64,000 nt of DNA from a virus: positions 29,323-93,322 of IMG/VR virus record IMGVR_UViG_3300005528_000046. One strand, given 5' to 3'. This document shows positions 37,242-46,658 of this stretch, in pieces. The position numbers and the translations under genes were made by a program. The number at the start of each line of letters is the position of its first letter. Positions within the stretch are counted from its first letter, which is position 1. A model generated the notes under the pieces. That model searched no databases and was not told the origin of the DNA. It was given only the letters and a program-made list of their open reading frames with translations.

Positions 37242-39122
37242 TTAATAATTTACTACCCGTCCTCTAATATCTTGATCCGGAAATTTAACTTCAAAAATAC
37301 TAGGATCTAGAGAAGGATAAATAACACCGGTTTTTGTAGCACTTGTTAAATCATAAATATTACCAGAATATCCTGCATCAGAATCATATAAGTTTTTCAA
37401 AGTAAATCCAATTACAGATTGAACTCCAGAAACTTGTGCTAATATATTAGTAATGTCTGATTTAACTATTGGTTGATTAATTTGCCATTTATCAACATTA
37501 AAAAAACTTTTTAATTCATTAATACATTTCAATAAAACTTCATTACTATTGTAATTAGGACGAACTGAGATTTCAAAATCAATTCCTATATTGATAATAA
37601 ATCCATCTTTAATGTTTATTGCATCTGTTAATATTCTATAGTAATTTAAATATGTTTTTAAATTTTCTTTTACTGCATCATTCAATGCAACTAATTGTTT
37701 TGATGAATTAAAACCTAAAACATACATATTCATTGCTAATGGATTTGCAATTCTAGTTTCAACCAATTGTTTTTGTGATAATTGGTCATCGGGAACAATA
37801 TATGCCTTTGCAACACTTCCATACTTTGCTGGCATTGAATATGCACGAATGATATAATCTTCTCTAGTTACTAGACGATTTTGCGATGCAAAACTACCCA
37901 ATGCATTATTTTTTATATCAATTAATGTATCTGCAGTTTTTGCACCAGTTGCAGGAACTGTATTTGTAACAGCAACTGTACTTTTGACAAAATTAACTAA
38001 TGCAGCACTATTAGTTGAATTAATATTTTCATTGTATTCTATAAAATCAATATTCGTTAATGTATTTGCTTCAACATTATCCGATATACCATTTCCGACA
38101 GTATAAGTTACTGTTAATGTAGTATTAGATGGAGCCTGCCCGTATGCTCTAGTATATAAAAAGTTTGATGGATCTATATCAATATCTACCGTACGTCTAA
38201 ATCCTGCTAAACCATTTCCAACATTATCTGGATTAGGAATTATTTCTTCATCATTATTATCAGAAACACCTGCTCCGAATTGTAATTCTAATTTATTATC
38301 ACTTCGTAATCTAGATACAAAACGTTTTGATGTTTTTCTAAGCTTTAATAAACTAGGAGATGATGATCTATACAAATATAAATCAGGATCATTTTCTAAC
38401 AAATTAGGTACATCTTCAAAAATAGTATCTTGTGCTAAATAAGGTACTTGATACCAATTATCACCATCAGACTCTGTAACTGATACAATTTCTATAACGT
38501 TAGTATCAGGCAATACTACTTTATCATATGCAATCGGAGATCCAAATGTAAATGTAGCTGTTTTAACTTGACCAGAAACAGCTCTTACAGATTTTTTTAA
38601 AAGATAATATGTAGGTAAGTTTGTAGTATCATCACTTTCGTATACTGTTATTTCAGTTGGATCTATAGATGATGAAAAATTAAAATCAATTGAATCTAAA
38701 GTTCTAAACGTAGCTGGCCCATCTTTTTGTCTTATTCGCATTCCGGGTTTAATTGAAAGTGCAAAGTTAAAATCTGGTGCTACAGCATTTCCAGTACCAA
38801 TTGATGGAACTAATTGATATACATCTAAATTTACGTATGCCGGTATTGCATTATTCGGCGTATAACCTAAAGCACGAGCTAAATCAAATACATTAGCACG
38901 TTCAGTTGCTTGTTCTAATAATGATTCTTTTAAATTAGTGTCTGCGTAAAATGATAAAACATCGCCTACATATGCTGCTAACTCAATAAACAACATACCA
39001 GGTGATGATTCATTAAAATCGGTATAAGAATTCGGAAAATACTGTTTAGTAAATTCAATCAAATTTCTACGTATTTGACCAAAATCTTTTCCTAAATATG
39101 ATACATCTTTTTTTACTTCCAT
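37242..39122 (-). CDS. gp6: baseplate wedge protein gp6-like
   Basis: A 626-residue baseplate J/gp6 family protein, the wedge subunit that forms the inner ring of the contractile baseplate. The N-terminal hallmark is present: DFNESSPGMLFIELAAYVGDVLSFYADTN near 37-65, then a QATERANVFDLARALGYTP helix. A second conserved part near 400-430 (ASQNRLVTREDYIIRAYS) is typical. Adjacent to the gp25-like gene, the usual neighbour. Confidence 0.9.
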   Translation of the reverse strand: MEVKKDVSYLGKDFGQIRRNLIEFTKQYFPNSYTDFNESSPGMLFIELAAYVGDVLSFYADTNLKESLLEQATERANVFDLARALGYTPNNAIPAYVNLDVYQLVPSIGTGNAVAPDFNFALSIKPGMRIRQKDGPATFRTLDSIDFNFSSSIDPTEITVYESDDTTNLPTYYLLKKSVRAVSGQVKTATFTFGSPIAYDKVVLPDTNVIEIVSVTESDGDNWYQVPYLAQDTIFEDVPNLLENDPDLYLYRSSSPSLLKLRKTSKRFVSRLRSDNKLELQFGAGVSDNNDEEIIPNPDNVGNGLAGFRRTVDIDIDPSNFLYTRAYGQAPSNTTLTVTYTVGNGISDNVEANTLTNIDFIEYNENINSTNSAALVNFVKSTVAVTNTVPATGAKTADTLIDIKNNALGSFASQNRLVTREDYIIRAYSMPAKYGSVAKAYIVPDDQLSQKQLVETRIANPLAMNMYVLGFNSSKQLVALNDAVKENLKTYLNYYRILTDAINIKDGFIINIGIDFEISVRPNYNSNEVLLKCINELKSFFNVDKWQINQPIVKSDITNILAQVSGVQSVIGFTLKNLYDSDAGYSGNIYDLTSATKTGVIYPSLDPSIFEVKFPDQDIRGRVVNY

Positions 39123-39129
39123 TATGAAC

Positions 39130-39567
39130 TCATACTACTGATAATGTATTATCATTGTTTGCAAATATTGTTATTGTTTCAGTATCAAAATTTTGTATGC
39201 TGTATTGTATACTGATTTTAATTTGATGTGGTAACGTAGGATCATCTTCCGCTGTTACGATATCGATATTTTCAATAGTTATGTAAGGTAACCAATATGT
39301 TACTGGATCTTGTATTATATCTTGTATTTCTGGTTTTAATTCATTTGTATTAGGTTGAAATACAATACTTAATAAATTAGTACCATAATTAGGTTGCATA
39401 TATCTTTCACCGACACGTGTTAATAGCAATGTTTTTAAATTTTCACGTGTTTGTTTTTGTATTGAATATACGGTTTGAAATATTGATTGTTTATTTGTAA
39501 ATTTAGCTCCAAAAGCAGTTTCTTGCGTAGTAGTAGCATTGTTAATATTTTCAAAAACAAATGCCAT
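39130..39567 (-). CDS. gp25: baseplate wedge protein gp25-like
   Basis: A 145-residue GPW/gp25 family protein. The family signature is present: RENLKTLLLTRVGERYMQPNYGTNLLSIVF near 42-71, followed by PYITIENIDI. gp25 nucleates sheath assembly and joins gp6 in the wedge core. It overlaps its upstream gene by one base and is followed 7 bases later by gp6. Confidence 0.9.
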   Translation of the reverse strand: MAFVFENINNATTTQETAFGAKFTNKQSIFQTVYSIQKQTRENLKTLLLTRVGERYMQPNYGTNLLSIVFQPNTNELKPEIQDIIQDPVTYWLPYITIENIDIVTAEDDPTLPHQIKISIQYSIQNFDTETITIFANNDNTLSVV

Positions 39568-40085
39568 TACATACCTTTCTTTTTATTAATAGCTTTCATC
39601 AATCCAGAATAATCTCGAGTCATAGCTTGTTGTACAATTGGATCAACTTCATAAACTTTTCCAGTCTCAGGATCTTCCATTACTTTAGGAGCTTGTGGAG
39701 CTAATCCCATTGATTCTTTCATATTTTGTCGCATAGCACCAAAATTAACAGCATCTCTAGATGTCATTCGAATTTCTTCCATACCTTCATTCATTATATC
39801 TTTAAAACTATTCATTGCCATTGGTCCTTGTTCAACTAATGCATCAGTTTCATTTAATATAGATGCCCATTTATTTTCGTTGAATTGTACTTTTGGTTTA
39901 CGAGATGTTGGAGACGGCGTATTTCTATGTCCTGGCATATTAGATGTTTTTTTAGGTTGTGCCATTTCATTAACAGTAGATTGTAACCCCTCTCGAAGAA
40001 TTTCCGTCAATTCTTCTTTAATAACCGAACGTACTTCTTCACGTACTACCCGTTTTAGTGCTTGTATTAATGTTTTACTATCCAT
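39567..40085 (-). CDS. helical protein upstream of gp25, unknown
   Basis: A 172-residue helical, charged protein. The N-terminal helix (1-45) is rich in Arg/Glu (LKRVVREEVRSVIKEEL); a Pro/Ser/Lys linker follows. No family recognised. It begins 15 bases after an ATATTTAT box and starts a transcript that reads into gp25 and gp6, so a baseplate assembly role is likely. Confidence 0.6.
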   Translation of the reverse strand: MDSKTLIQALKRVVREEVRSVIKEELTEILREGLQSTVNEMAQPKKTSNMPGHRNTPSPTSRKPKVQFNENKWASILNETDALVEQGPMAMNSFKDIMNEGMEEIRMTSRDAVNFGAMRQNMKESMGLAPQAPKVMEDPETGKVYEVDPIVQQAMTRDYSGLMKAINKKKGM

Positions 40086-40099
40086 ATGAATATTTTATA

Positions 40100-40107
40100 A
40101 TAAATAT
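40100..40107 (-). promoter_or_regulatory. late promoter-like box
   Basis: ATATTTAT, 15 bases before the gene leading into gp25 and gp6. Confidence 0.5.
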
Positions 40108-40126
40108 GGAGTTATTAAAAATATGA

Positions 40127-40942
40127 TTAATTCCAACTATCGATGTTTACTTTAGGACCGTATATAGTTTGTGTACGTTCATCAATATAATAATCTCCAG
40201 GCTGTCCTAAAGTTTCTCTTGGTACCCCTATTCCAGTTAAAACTCTACTAGGAGCTTCATTTAAATTTGTTTGTATATTTAATTGTTCATCAATTAATTT
40301 TTGTATCGTATCTAATCTTTGTTGCAAATCTTCATCTGAAACGTTAATATTTCTGTAAAATTCACTAAAATATCTATCTTCCAAATCATCTAAATTAATT
40401 GGATCAAGTGCACCATCATCATCTCCTGCTGCATCGGTATTTTTACAAATATCATTTATAGCACTATTTGCATTAGATACAGCCTCTGATGCATCTTGCA
40501 ATGAATCATTGATACTTTCAATTACATTTTGTAGTACAACTATACAAGCTTTTATGGCTGCAACAGTATCTGCAGAAGATGCAATTGTTTGACCTATAGG
40601 ACCTTGCGGTACGCCTGGAGCACTAGGTATTGCTAATTGAGCAGCTCCGACAAATAACGCAGTAGTATTCAATGTACGAAGCCCTGTAGAAATTTGTGGA
40701 AAAAATTGAGCCAATTGTTGCATATTTTCTATAGATTCTAATAGTATTTGCAATTTATTTTTTAAAATTACAATTTCAATATCATCACAAGAAGCATTTT
40801 TTGATAGAGATGAAACAGAATTATTTAAATCATTTGCTAATTCATCTAATTTATTCAATTGTTTATTAACAGGTTTTAAAAATTGATTTAAAATTTTAAT
40901 AGGAACACCTGATATAAGATTAAACGGAAATAATGTAGCCAT
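40127..40942 (-). CDS. baseplate-region protein with fibre-like C-terminus
   Basis: A 271-residue protein with long helices (25-85 and 120-170) and a hydrophobic FVGAAQLAIP patch. The C-terminal GQPGDYYIDERTQTIYGPK (about 247-265) is a motif common at the ends of collagen-like and fibre proteins in phages. No promoter box in the short gap before it; it follows the gp5-like gene by 8 bases. Confidence 0.6.
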   Translation of the reverse strand: MATLFPFNLISGVPIKILNQFLKPVNKQLNKLDELANDLNNSVSSLSKNASCDDIEIVILKNKLQILLESIENMQQLAQFFPQISTGLRTLNTTALFVGAAQLAIPSAPGVPQGPIGQTIASSADTVAAIKACIVVLQNVIESINDSLQDASEAVSNANSAINDICKNTDAAGDDDGALDPINLDDLEDRYFSEFYRNINVSDEDLQQRLDTIQKLIDEQLNIQTNLNEAPSRVLTGIGVPRETLGQPGDYYIDERTQTIYGPKVNIDSWN

Positions 40943-40950
40943 TGCGATCC

Positions 40951-41973
40951 TTAAAATGTATCTTGATTTATATTTTTATTTTTTGCCCGTTTTAATTCAG
41001 ATCTAATTTGAGATAAAATTGTAGGGTCGGCTGTAACCGGAACTCCACTGCTATCAAGTAATCCTCCATTCATTAATTGAATGAAAAGTTTAAATAATTT
41101 TATAACTGCAGTACTATGTAATCCAGGTTCTTTTTCTTTTTTTAGTCCAATAGATAATGTTGGAGCATTTAATTCAATTGCAAACTCTGAATCTAAAACA
41201 ATCACATCTTGTTTAGATTTTAAAGTTATACGATCTGCAACACCGATAAGTTGAGAATTAGAAAAATCCGATTCAGATTTTTTTCCTTGTCGAATAGTAT
41301 TATTTAATTTAAAATTTGTAAGTTTCTGTGTACTTGTTAAATACAAAGAAGATGCATCGGTTTGAATATCTTCTGTAACAAATTTTCGATCGGTTAAATT
41401 TTTTCGACCGTTTGATAATATTATAATCGGATCTGTTGCAGTAGATTCTGTAGAAACAGTTCCGTTCCATAAAGCAGATTTATAATATGATCCGCCTGTA
41501 GATATTGTATTACTAAAACGAATACTATTTCCATTACGACCTTCAATAATTACATCACCTTCATATGGCTGTAATGGAGATACTGTTTTTAACTGAAAAG
41601 TTTTTCCTGGTTTAGTATTATCAATTTCAGTTTGTGTTTTACCACCCGATAAACCTGGCAATAAATTAGCATTAGTTGATGAATTAATATTTAGTGTTTG
41701 AAGATAATACCATGACTCTCTTTTTTGTGTTGAATCAGAAGCTTGATTAAATGTACGATAAATTAAAACTATTTCTCCAACTAATGGAATTTGTTTAATA
41801 TTAGCAGTACCCGGTCGAACTATAAAAGGTTTTTTATTGAAATAATGTAAACACGATCTAACTTTGATTGAAAATAAATTACCAACGTTGGTATTTGCTT
41901 GAGCAGGATCTATGTATTGATATGTGTCATTGTATTCTAATACTTCTGCAATATCAAATTCAATTTGATTCAT
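40951..41973 (-). CDS. baseplate hub OB-fold protein, gp5-like without lysozyme
   Basis: A 340-residue protein. Residues about 90-170 include PYEGDVIIEGRNGNSIRFS, a segment typical of the gp5 hub protein OB domain in marine T4-like phages. T4 gp5 carries a lysozyme domain and a beta-helix; neither is recognisable here, so cell-wall opening may be done by another protein (perhaps the M15-like one). Overlaps the upstream gene by 14 bases. Confidence 0.65.
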   Translation of the reverse strand: MNQIEFDIAEVLEYNDTYQYIDPAQANTNVGNLFSIKVRSCLHYFNKKPFIVRPGTANIKQIPLVGEIVLIYRTFNQASDSTQKRESWYYLQTLNINSSTNANLLPGLSGGKTQTEIDNTKPGKTFQLKTVSPLQPYEGDVIIEGRNGNSIRFSNTISTGGSYYKSALWNGTVSTESTATDPIIILSNGRKNLTDRKFVTEDIQTDASSLYLTSTQKLTNFKLNNTIRQGKKSESDFSNSQLIGVADRITLKSKQDVIVLDSEFAIELNAPTLSIGLKKEKEPGLHSTAVIKLFKLFIQLMNGGLLDSSGVPVTADPTILSQIRSELKRAKNKNINQDTF

Positions 41974-42400
41974 TTACATCTTTTCCTAATTTAGATTTTG
42001 CTTGATCTATTTTTTGTTGCAGTGCAACATCATCTTCTGTGATTTTATCTAGTTCATCTTCTAGTTCCGAAGATAATGTTTGCTCAGCCACTTTAAGTAG
42101 TTGTTGTTTTTCTTCATCACTTAAAAGACCATCAGCACCAGAAATAGTTTGTTTAGTTGAAATATAACGCTGTACGATTGCAGTTAATTTTACTAGATGA
42201 TCATCATTTTTAACTGATACATCTAAATATTCTTTGATAAGTGGAACTATAATAGTTGCATCAGATGCATTTTTTATTAATGGTTGCAACTGAGCAATCA
42301 ATTGATTGATCTGACGATCTTTCTTTTTAGAATTATGATACACATCGGACATCAAGTCTGCAAAACTAGTTCCTTTGAATAATTCATCATTCTTATCCAT
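41960..42400 (-). CDS. small helical protein upstream of hub gene, unknown
   Basis: A 146-residue, Asp/Glu/Lys/Gln-rich helical protein starting MDKNDELFKGTSFADLMSDVYHN. No recognised motif. An ATATTTAT box lies 19 bases upstream and overlaps the stop of the sigma gene. It may be a baseplate chaperone or hub assembly factor by position only. Confidence 0.6.
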   Translation of the reverse strand: MDKNDELFKGTSFADLMSDVYHNSKKKDRQINQLIAQLQPLIKNASDATIIVPLIKEYLDVSVKNDDHLVKLTAIVQRYISTKQTISGADGLLSDEEKQQLLKVAEQTLSSELEDELDKITEDDVALQQKIDQAKSKLGKDVNESN

Positions 42401-42418
42401 AACGCAATATCCTTTAAA

Positions 42419-42426
42419 ATAAATAT
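42419..42426 (-). promoter_or_regulatory. late promoter-like box
   Basis: ATATTTAT, 19 bases before the 146-residue gene; overlaps the gp55-like stop. Confidence 0.5.
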
Positions 42427-43133
42427 TAAAAAGGCAGATTTATGAAGTTTGCACGTTCATATTCTAGAAATGCATCATCGTATATTTGTTTCAATGTTTT
42501 TACTACTCGTGTTACGGCATTTGTTTGTGAAGGGTCTAATCCGGTGCGTTCACGAATTAATATATAAAGACGTTTTTTATTAAAGTCTTCAATCAATTCT
42601 CGGTGTTCAAAAATATGAAGAATTGAATCAGCAACATGAATATCTGTAGAATTTGTAAAAATATAGTTTAAATTGTTGTAACAATACTCAACGTAAGCAT
42701 CCATAAAATATTCCAACGTTTCGCGCATTTCATCATTATGCATTTCAGTTACTACGTTGCGTTGTTCATCTATATTTAATTCTAAAGTATCAGCTTTTAA
42801 TTTTTTATAAGCACGATCATTTTCACCAATCAAATAGTTATATGATGTTCTAGTATAGTAAGAATATGCTTTGCCGGCATTTGGATTAAATTTTGATAAT
42901 CGTTCGGTTAAAAATGTAACTAAATCGGTTTGCAAATCAGTAAACGTTGAATCAATGTATGTAGGCTTAATTGTATTAATTAAATTTTCAGCCATCTTCA
43001 TAAATGCAGGATAAATAAATCGTCTATAGATTTTTTCTCTTAATATCGAGTTATCGGTTTTATTGTAACCCAGTATTGCTAATTCTGTTATCCTAGTAAA
43101 GTAAACATTACTTTTTTTCTTCTTCTTCGCCAT
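42426..43133 (-). CDS. gp55: late sigma factor gp55-like
   Basis: A 235-residue protein resembling the highly diverged phage late sigma factors. The section near 50-115 (FMKMAENLINTIK, then LQTDLVTFLTERLSKFNPNAGKAYSYYTRTSYNYLIGENDRAYKK, split here for clarity) is a region 2-like helical core: a Phe-Asn-Pro turn followed by aromatic melting residues. A helical C-terminal part follows with no clear region 4, as expected for gp55. It should direct RNA polymerase to promoters with a -10-type box only. It lies between baseplate and HD-hydrolase genes. Confidence 0.78.
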   Translation of the reverse strand: MAKKKKKSNVYFTRITELAILGYNKTDNSILREKIYRRFIYPAFMKMAENLINTIKPTYIDSTFTDLQTDLVTFLTERLSKFNPNAGKAYSYYTRTSYNYLIGENDRAYKKLKADTLELNIDEQRNVVTEMHNDEMRETLEYFMDAYVEYCYNNLNYIFTNSTDIHVADSILHIFEHRELIEDFNKKRLYILIRERTGLDPSQTNAVTRVVKTLKQIYDDAFLEYERANFINLPF

Positions 43134-43425
43134 TGAATTGTTCTTTAAGTTCTGTAATTACTTCTGCCAATAATTGAAACGTTGTACCAGCTTCGTCATC
43201 TTTTTCAAATGCACCTAATCGGTCTATCTGTTGCATTACTTGATATGCTTCATCAATTTTAGAAAACATGTAGCGATTAGTTACTTCTAAGTCTTCTTCA
43301 TATTTTTGAAGATCTTCAATATAATCTTGAGCCTCAGCTAATACTCCTGCTAAATACCATACACGATAACTTGCATATGAAACACCTAACATTAGTAGTA
43401 TGTTGGTAATAATTAAAAATATCAT
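43108..43425 (-). CDS. small N-anchored coiled-coil membrane protein
   Basis: A 105-residue protein with an N-terminal membrane segment (MIFLIITNILLMLGVSYASYRVWYLAGVL region) and an acidic coiled-coil tail ending EEEEKK. The start at 43425 directly follows the HD gene stop (TAATATG) and is preferred to an upstream ATG that overlaps that gene. Its end overlaps the gp55-like gene by 26 bases. Confidence 0.65.
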   Translation of the reverse strand: MIFLIITNILLMLGVSYASYRVWYLAGVLAEAQDYIEDLQKYEEDLEVTNRYMFSKIDEAYQVMQQIDRLGAFEKDDEAGTTFQLLAEVITELKEQFNGEEEEKK

Positions 43426-43426
43426 A

Positions 43427-44203
43427 TTAATCTTGATTAAATGCACTAAAAATATCCGTCAATGTTTTTTCAACATCCGGATTATTTTCTGCTAAGTTTT
43501 TAAGTCCATTACTTTTTGTTACTTTGCTTTTTTCTACAACTGGCTTCGGAGTAGCATTATCTTTATTTCTCCATCGCTCATACTCAATTTGAGCTGCCAT
43601 GTGATCTGCATGATGAAGCAAGATAGGTAAATTAGTCTTTAATTTAGCTTGAGCGGATCTAGCAACAAAATACGGTTTATTTGCATCATCATACATTCCA
43701 TCATGAATCTTAATTGCCTGATATTCATTCCAAGACATTTTAATACCATATTCTTGCAACAACCAAATTGAAAGATCTGGTACCATTGTGAATGGAATGT
43801 TTTCATTATGTTTGTACATTTTATTTTGATTCTTGCGATGCCAATCCGAAGTTTCAACTTGATATACTTCATTACCATCACCTGGAAAACCTACTTTACC
43901 TAAATCATGATGCATTGCTGCAAATATCATTTCTTCTTCGGTATATCCTGACATATCAGCACCCATAGATTTCCATGTAACGTACAATGCTTTAGTACAA
44001 TCAATAACACGAAGTATATGATCAACATAACCTCCGGCGAATGCATTATGAAAGTGCGCAATAGATGATGCTGGCATCATAACCATTCGGTCTTCTAAAT
44101 CATCATATAAACGATTTAATTGATCAGCTCTACTAGGAAATGTTGCATTAACAATTGCTCGATACTGTTCCCAATTAGATTTTATTTTTTCTGCTTCTAA
44201 CAT
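43427..44203 (-). CDS. HD-domain phosphohydrolase
   Basis: A 258-residue HD superfamily protein. The pattern of metal ligands is visible: GGYVDHILRV (H62), AAMHHDLGKVG (H98-H99-D100), and a later KIHDGMYDD. HD proteins are phosphohydrolases for nucleotides or cyclic nucleotides; the substrate cannot be told. Phage HD proteins may degrade dNTPs or signalling nucleotides. A box variant (TTATTTAT) lies 7 bases before the ATG. Confidence 0.8.
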   Translation of the reverse strand: MLEAEKIKSNWEQYRAIVNATFPSRADQLNRLYDDLEDRMVMMPASSIAHFHNAFAGGYVDHILRVIDCTKALYVTWKSMGADMSGYTEEEMIFAAMHHDLGKVGFPGDGNEVYQVETSDWHRKNQNKMYKHNENIPFTMVPDLSIWLLQEYGIKMSWNEYQAIKIHDGMYDDANKPYFVARSAQAKLKTNLPILLHHADHMAAQIEYERWRNKDNATPKPVVEKSKVTKSNGLKNLAENNPDVEKTLTDIFSAFNQD

Positions 44204-44210
44204 AGTTTAT

Positions 44211-44218
44211 ATAAATAA
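44211..44218 (-). promoter_or_regulatory. late promoter-like box, variant
   Basis: TTATTTAT variant 7 bases before the HD gene. Confidence 0.35.
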
Positions 44219-44225
44219 TAGAAGA

Positions 44226-44393
44226 TTACTTGCGTAATTCCAAGATTTCGCCATTAACTAATTTCATTGTGCATTTCCAACAGGTAATAGAATCAGCTTT
44301 TTCATCTACTCGTTCTGATACATTATCACAATATTTACATTGTAACCGTTTAAACCCTTTTGCAGGTTTATTTTTTCCTTTTCGATCTTTCAT
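44226..44393 (-). CDS. small zinc-ribbon protein
   Basis: A 55-residue basic protein with two CxxC knuckles: CKYC (19-22) and CWKC (38-41), spaced like a zinc ribbon. The N-terminus is Lys-rich. It overlaps the end of the upstream membrane protein gene by 26 bases. Such small proteins often bind nucleic acid or modulate transcription machinery. Confidence 0.7.
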   Translation of the reverse strand: MKDRKGKNKPAKGFKRLQCKYCDNVSERVDEKADSITCWKCTMKLVNGEILELRK

Positions 44394-45342
44394 TTCTTAT
44401 TTTATTCCAATATGACAATATCTCCGGTGCTTTTGGAGTTTCTTTTATAACCGTTTGTGGTTGTGATTCTATTTTAATTTCTTCTGGTATAGATTCTACA
44501 ATAATTGTTGGTTCCTCAACTACAGGTTCTGTGTTTACAACAACTGTTGATTCAATTTTACGTGCTAATGCTTTATTTGCAGAAATTAGCAATACAATGG
44601 CTAATGGATCAAAAACAACTATTAAAAGTATAATCAACCAATTTACTACAGTATCCATACTAGATCCGGTAATTTTAGCAATATATTTCAATGGACCTAT
44701 TTCTGCAGCTACATCTGAATTTGTTTGCAATTCAATTATTTGAAAATCTACAGCCGTAACGGAATCACTTAAAGCAGATTGTTTTGCAGTCAATTGATCT
44801 AATCGCAAATTAGCAGATTGTAATTGTGATTCATATGCACGACGATTTTCTGAACTGGTACGTATTACTTGATTGCCATTTCGATCCGTATATTGAATTA
44901 CATTGTTAGATAAAGCGCCTGTCAATGATGCAATGTTTTGATTAACCGTTTTCTTTTCTGCATCAATTTGAGATAGTTGCATTTCAAATCTAGATTTTTT
45001 AGTTTGTAAGTTTTTAACTACAGTTTCTAAATTTTCAAATTTATATGCAGTATCCTGATATGCTGATACTAGAAAACCATATATTCCTAATGATGTGATG
45101 CACATTAAAATAAACACTGCAATCATCAGATAGCTTCGTATTGCTATACTAACTTCATTCCAATATCTATGAAGATATGATGCTGAAATTAATTTAGATG
45201 CTTCTAATGATCCGGCTAATATGACAATTGCTAGTGCTTGAGATGAAAATAATTTGCTCAATCCAAATACGCTATAATATGCTGCTGAACCAGCTAATGC
45301 GAATGCAGCTAACAATACAACATAAGGAAATACATGTTTCAT
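44368..45342 (-). CDS. multi-pass membrane protein with coiled coil
   Basis: A 324-residue protein with three to four membrane segments: about 5-25, 35-53, 70-95 and 232-258. Between the third and fourth lies a 130-residue soluble coiled coil (ENLETVVKNLQTKKSRFEMQLSQ region). The C-terminal tail is Pro/Glu-rich. The layout could fit a holin, a superinfection or envelope protein, but no family is recognised. It follows the 59-residue protein gene by 3 bases. Confidence 0.68.
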   Translation of the reverse strand: MKHVFPYVVLLAAFALAGSAAYYSVFGLSKLFSSQALAIVILAGSLEASKLISASYLHRYWNEVSIAIRSYLMIAVFILMCITSLGIYGFLVSAYQDTAYKFENLETVVKNLQTKKSRFEMQLSQIDAEKKTVNQNIASLTGALSNNVIQYTDRNGNQVIRTSSENRRAYESQLQSANLRLDQLTAKQSALSDSVTAVDFQIIELQTNSDVAAEIGPLKYIAKITGSSMDTVVNWLIILLIVVFDPLAIVLLISANKALARKIESTVVVNTEPVVEEPTIIVESIPEEIKIESQPQTVIKETPKAPEILSYWNKIRNERSKRKK

Positions 45343-45345
45343 TGT

Positions 45346-45525
45346 TTATTCTCGGTCTATATAATATCGAGCTGATTCCAATTTTTTTAATGCTGCAGCT
45401 AAATTAGATAATGCAGATGCTTTATCTGTCTTGCCTTCATTTAGTGCTTTTCCAACCATTTGTACAATGTTAATTGCATCATCGATGTCATCAGTAATTT
45501 TTGCTTTGAATTTGTAATATGCCAT
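45346..45525 (-). CDS. small helical protein, unknown
   Basis: A 59-residue protein starting MAYYKFKAKITDDIDDAI, ending RYYIDRE. Predicted helices with an Ala/Leu-rich middle. An ATATTTAT box lies 27 bases upstream with an ACAAGGAAG ribosome site, so it heads a transcript with the membrane protein gene. Confidence 0.65.
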   Translation of the reverse strand: MAYYKFKAKITDDIDDAINIVQMVGKALNEGKTDKASALSNLAAALKKLESARYYIDRE

Positions 45526-45551
45526 AACTTCCTTGTTTTAAATTATCATAT

Positions 45552-45559
45552 ATAAATAT
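45552..45559 (-). promoter_or_regulatory. late promoter-like box
   Basis: ATATTTAT, 27 bases before the 59-residue gene. Confidence 0.5.
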
Positions 45560-45560
45560 A

Positions 45561-46583
45561 TTATCCTAAAATTAATGATGATTTATGACAGTCAATTCCT
45601 ACATTCATCAAAGCCTGCTCTTTAGCCTTAGCCTCAATCTCAACATCAAGATCTACAACACCATAAGTGTCAGGAAGCTGTAAAATAAAGTCGGCATGAG
45701 CTTGCTCCTTGATCTTGCTAAACTCCTTGTACATCTTGGCAAATGTCGGCCACTTCGGCAAATCATCCCAAGCAATGCCGTGCTTATCACAGATACCTTC
45801 AATGAGTCGTTGTGCCTCGCGTCGTCGAGACTCGGAGTAATGTGTGCATTGAGTAACACCATGTCGCTCCCAAGTGCTACGAGCCATAAAAAATGCTTCT
45901 TGTTCGGATAAGTCACCAGTATTGAATGTATGGTGCCAATAGTCAAACGTAATAGGAATTGCAATTTCGGAATGCACACGCTCATACAAATCACGAACTG
46001 AATACATGGACGCCTTATCGTCATTTTCTAGAACGAGACGCTGTTTAAGAGAATCGGATAAACGATACCAATTCTGAATCCATCGTGCAATAGTCGTTGT
46101 CTTATCACCATAAGTCGCACCTACATGTATGTTAATAAGATTGTCAAAGCTAGGAGCATAACCCATGAGGTCAAACATCTCAGAATGTCGTTCAAGACCA
46201 ACGATAGAATTCTCAACAACAACTGGATCAGGACTACCTAAGATATGAAACGGACCAGGATGTGTAGTAAGACGATGACCATAAGCACGTGCATAATCAC
46301 CTGCGGCACGTAAATGCTGAGTAATCTCATCAATGCCCGGCAAATCTTGTAATTCATAATGATTCCAACGAGGAAATATCTCACTACCAATACGGAATAG
46401 ACGAATGCCGTGTTGTTCGTTCCATTGCAGGATAGGTAACAAGTCTCGTGCATTGGCGAGTGCAATATCCGAAGCAAGTTGCATACCACCAAGTTTAAAC
46501 TTTCTGTCAATCATTGTGCGCCCGGTACGGATGCCTTGTGATGATAATTGCATGTTGATGCAACAATAGCCGTGTCTAATCAT
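45561..46583 (-). CDS. uvsE: UV damage endonuclease (UvsE/UVDE family)
   Basis: A 340-residue TIM-barrel repair nuclease. Family marks: MIRHGYCCIN at the start, LFRIGSEIFPRWNH (60-73), RLTTHPGPFHILGS (103-117), NIHVGATYGDK, LENDDKASM and ITFDYWHHTFN. The enzyme nicks 5' to UV photoproducts and other lesions, beginning excision repair without denV. Its codons are visibly richer in G and C than neighbours, a sign of recent acquisition. Divergent from the plus-strand island. Confidence 0.9.
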   Translation of the reverse strand: MIRHGYCCINMQLSSQGIRTGRTMIDRKFKLGGMQLASDIALANARDLLPILQWNEQHGIRLFRIGSEIFPRWNHYELQDLPGIDEITQHLRAAGDYARAYGHRLTTHPGPFHILGSPDPVVVENSIVGLERHSEMFDLMGYAPSFDNLINIHVGATYGDKTTTIARWIQNWYRLSDSLKQRLVLENDDKASMYSVRDLYERVHSEIAIPITFDYWHHTFNTGDLSEQEAFFMARSTWERHGVTQCTHYSESRRREAQRLIEGICDKHGIAWDDLPKWPTFAKMYKEFSKIKEQAHADFILQLPDTYGVVDLDVEIEAKAKEQALMNVGIDCHKSSLILG

Positions 46584-46650
46584 AGTATTTTTTTATTAAT
46601 ATAAGAAAATTATATGAAAAATCAAAATTTAATGATTTTTTTACTATCAT

Positions 46651-46658
46651 ATATTTAT
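46651..46658 (+). promoter_or_regulatory. late promoter-like box
   Basis: ATATTTAT on the plus strand, 31 bases before the 527-residue gene, showing that the box turns with the gene. Confidence 0.55.
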
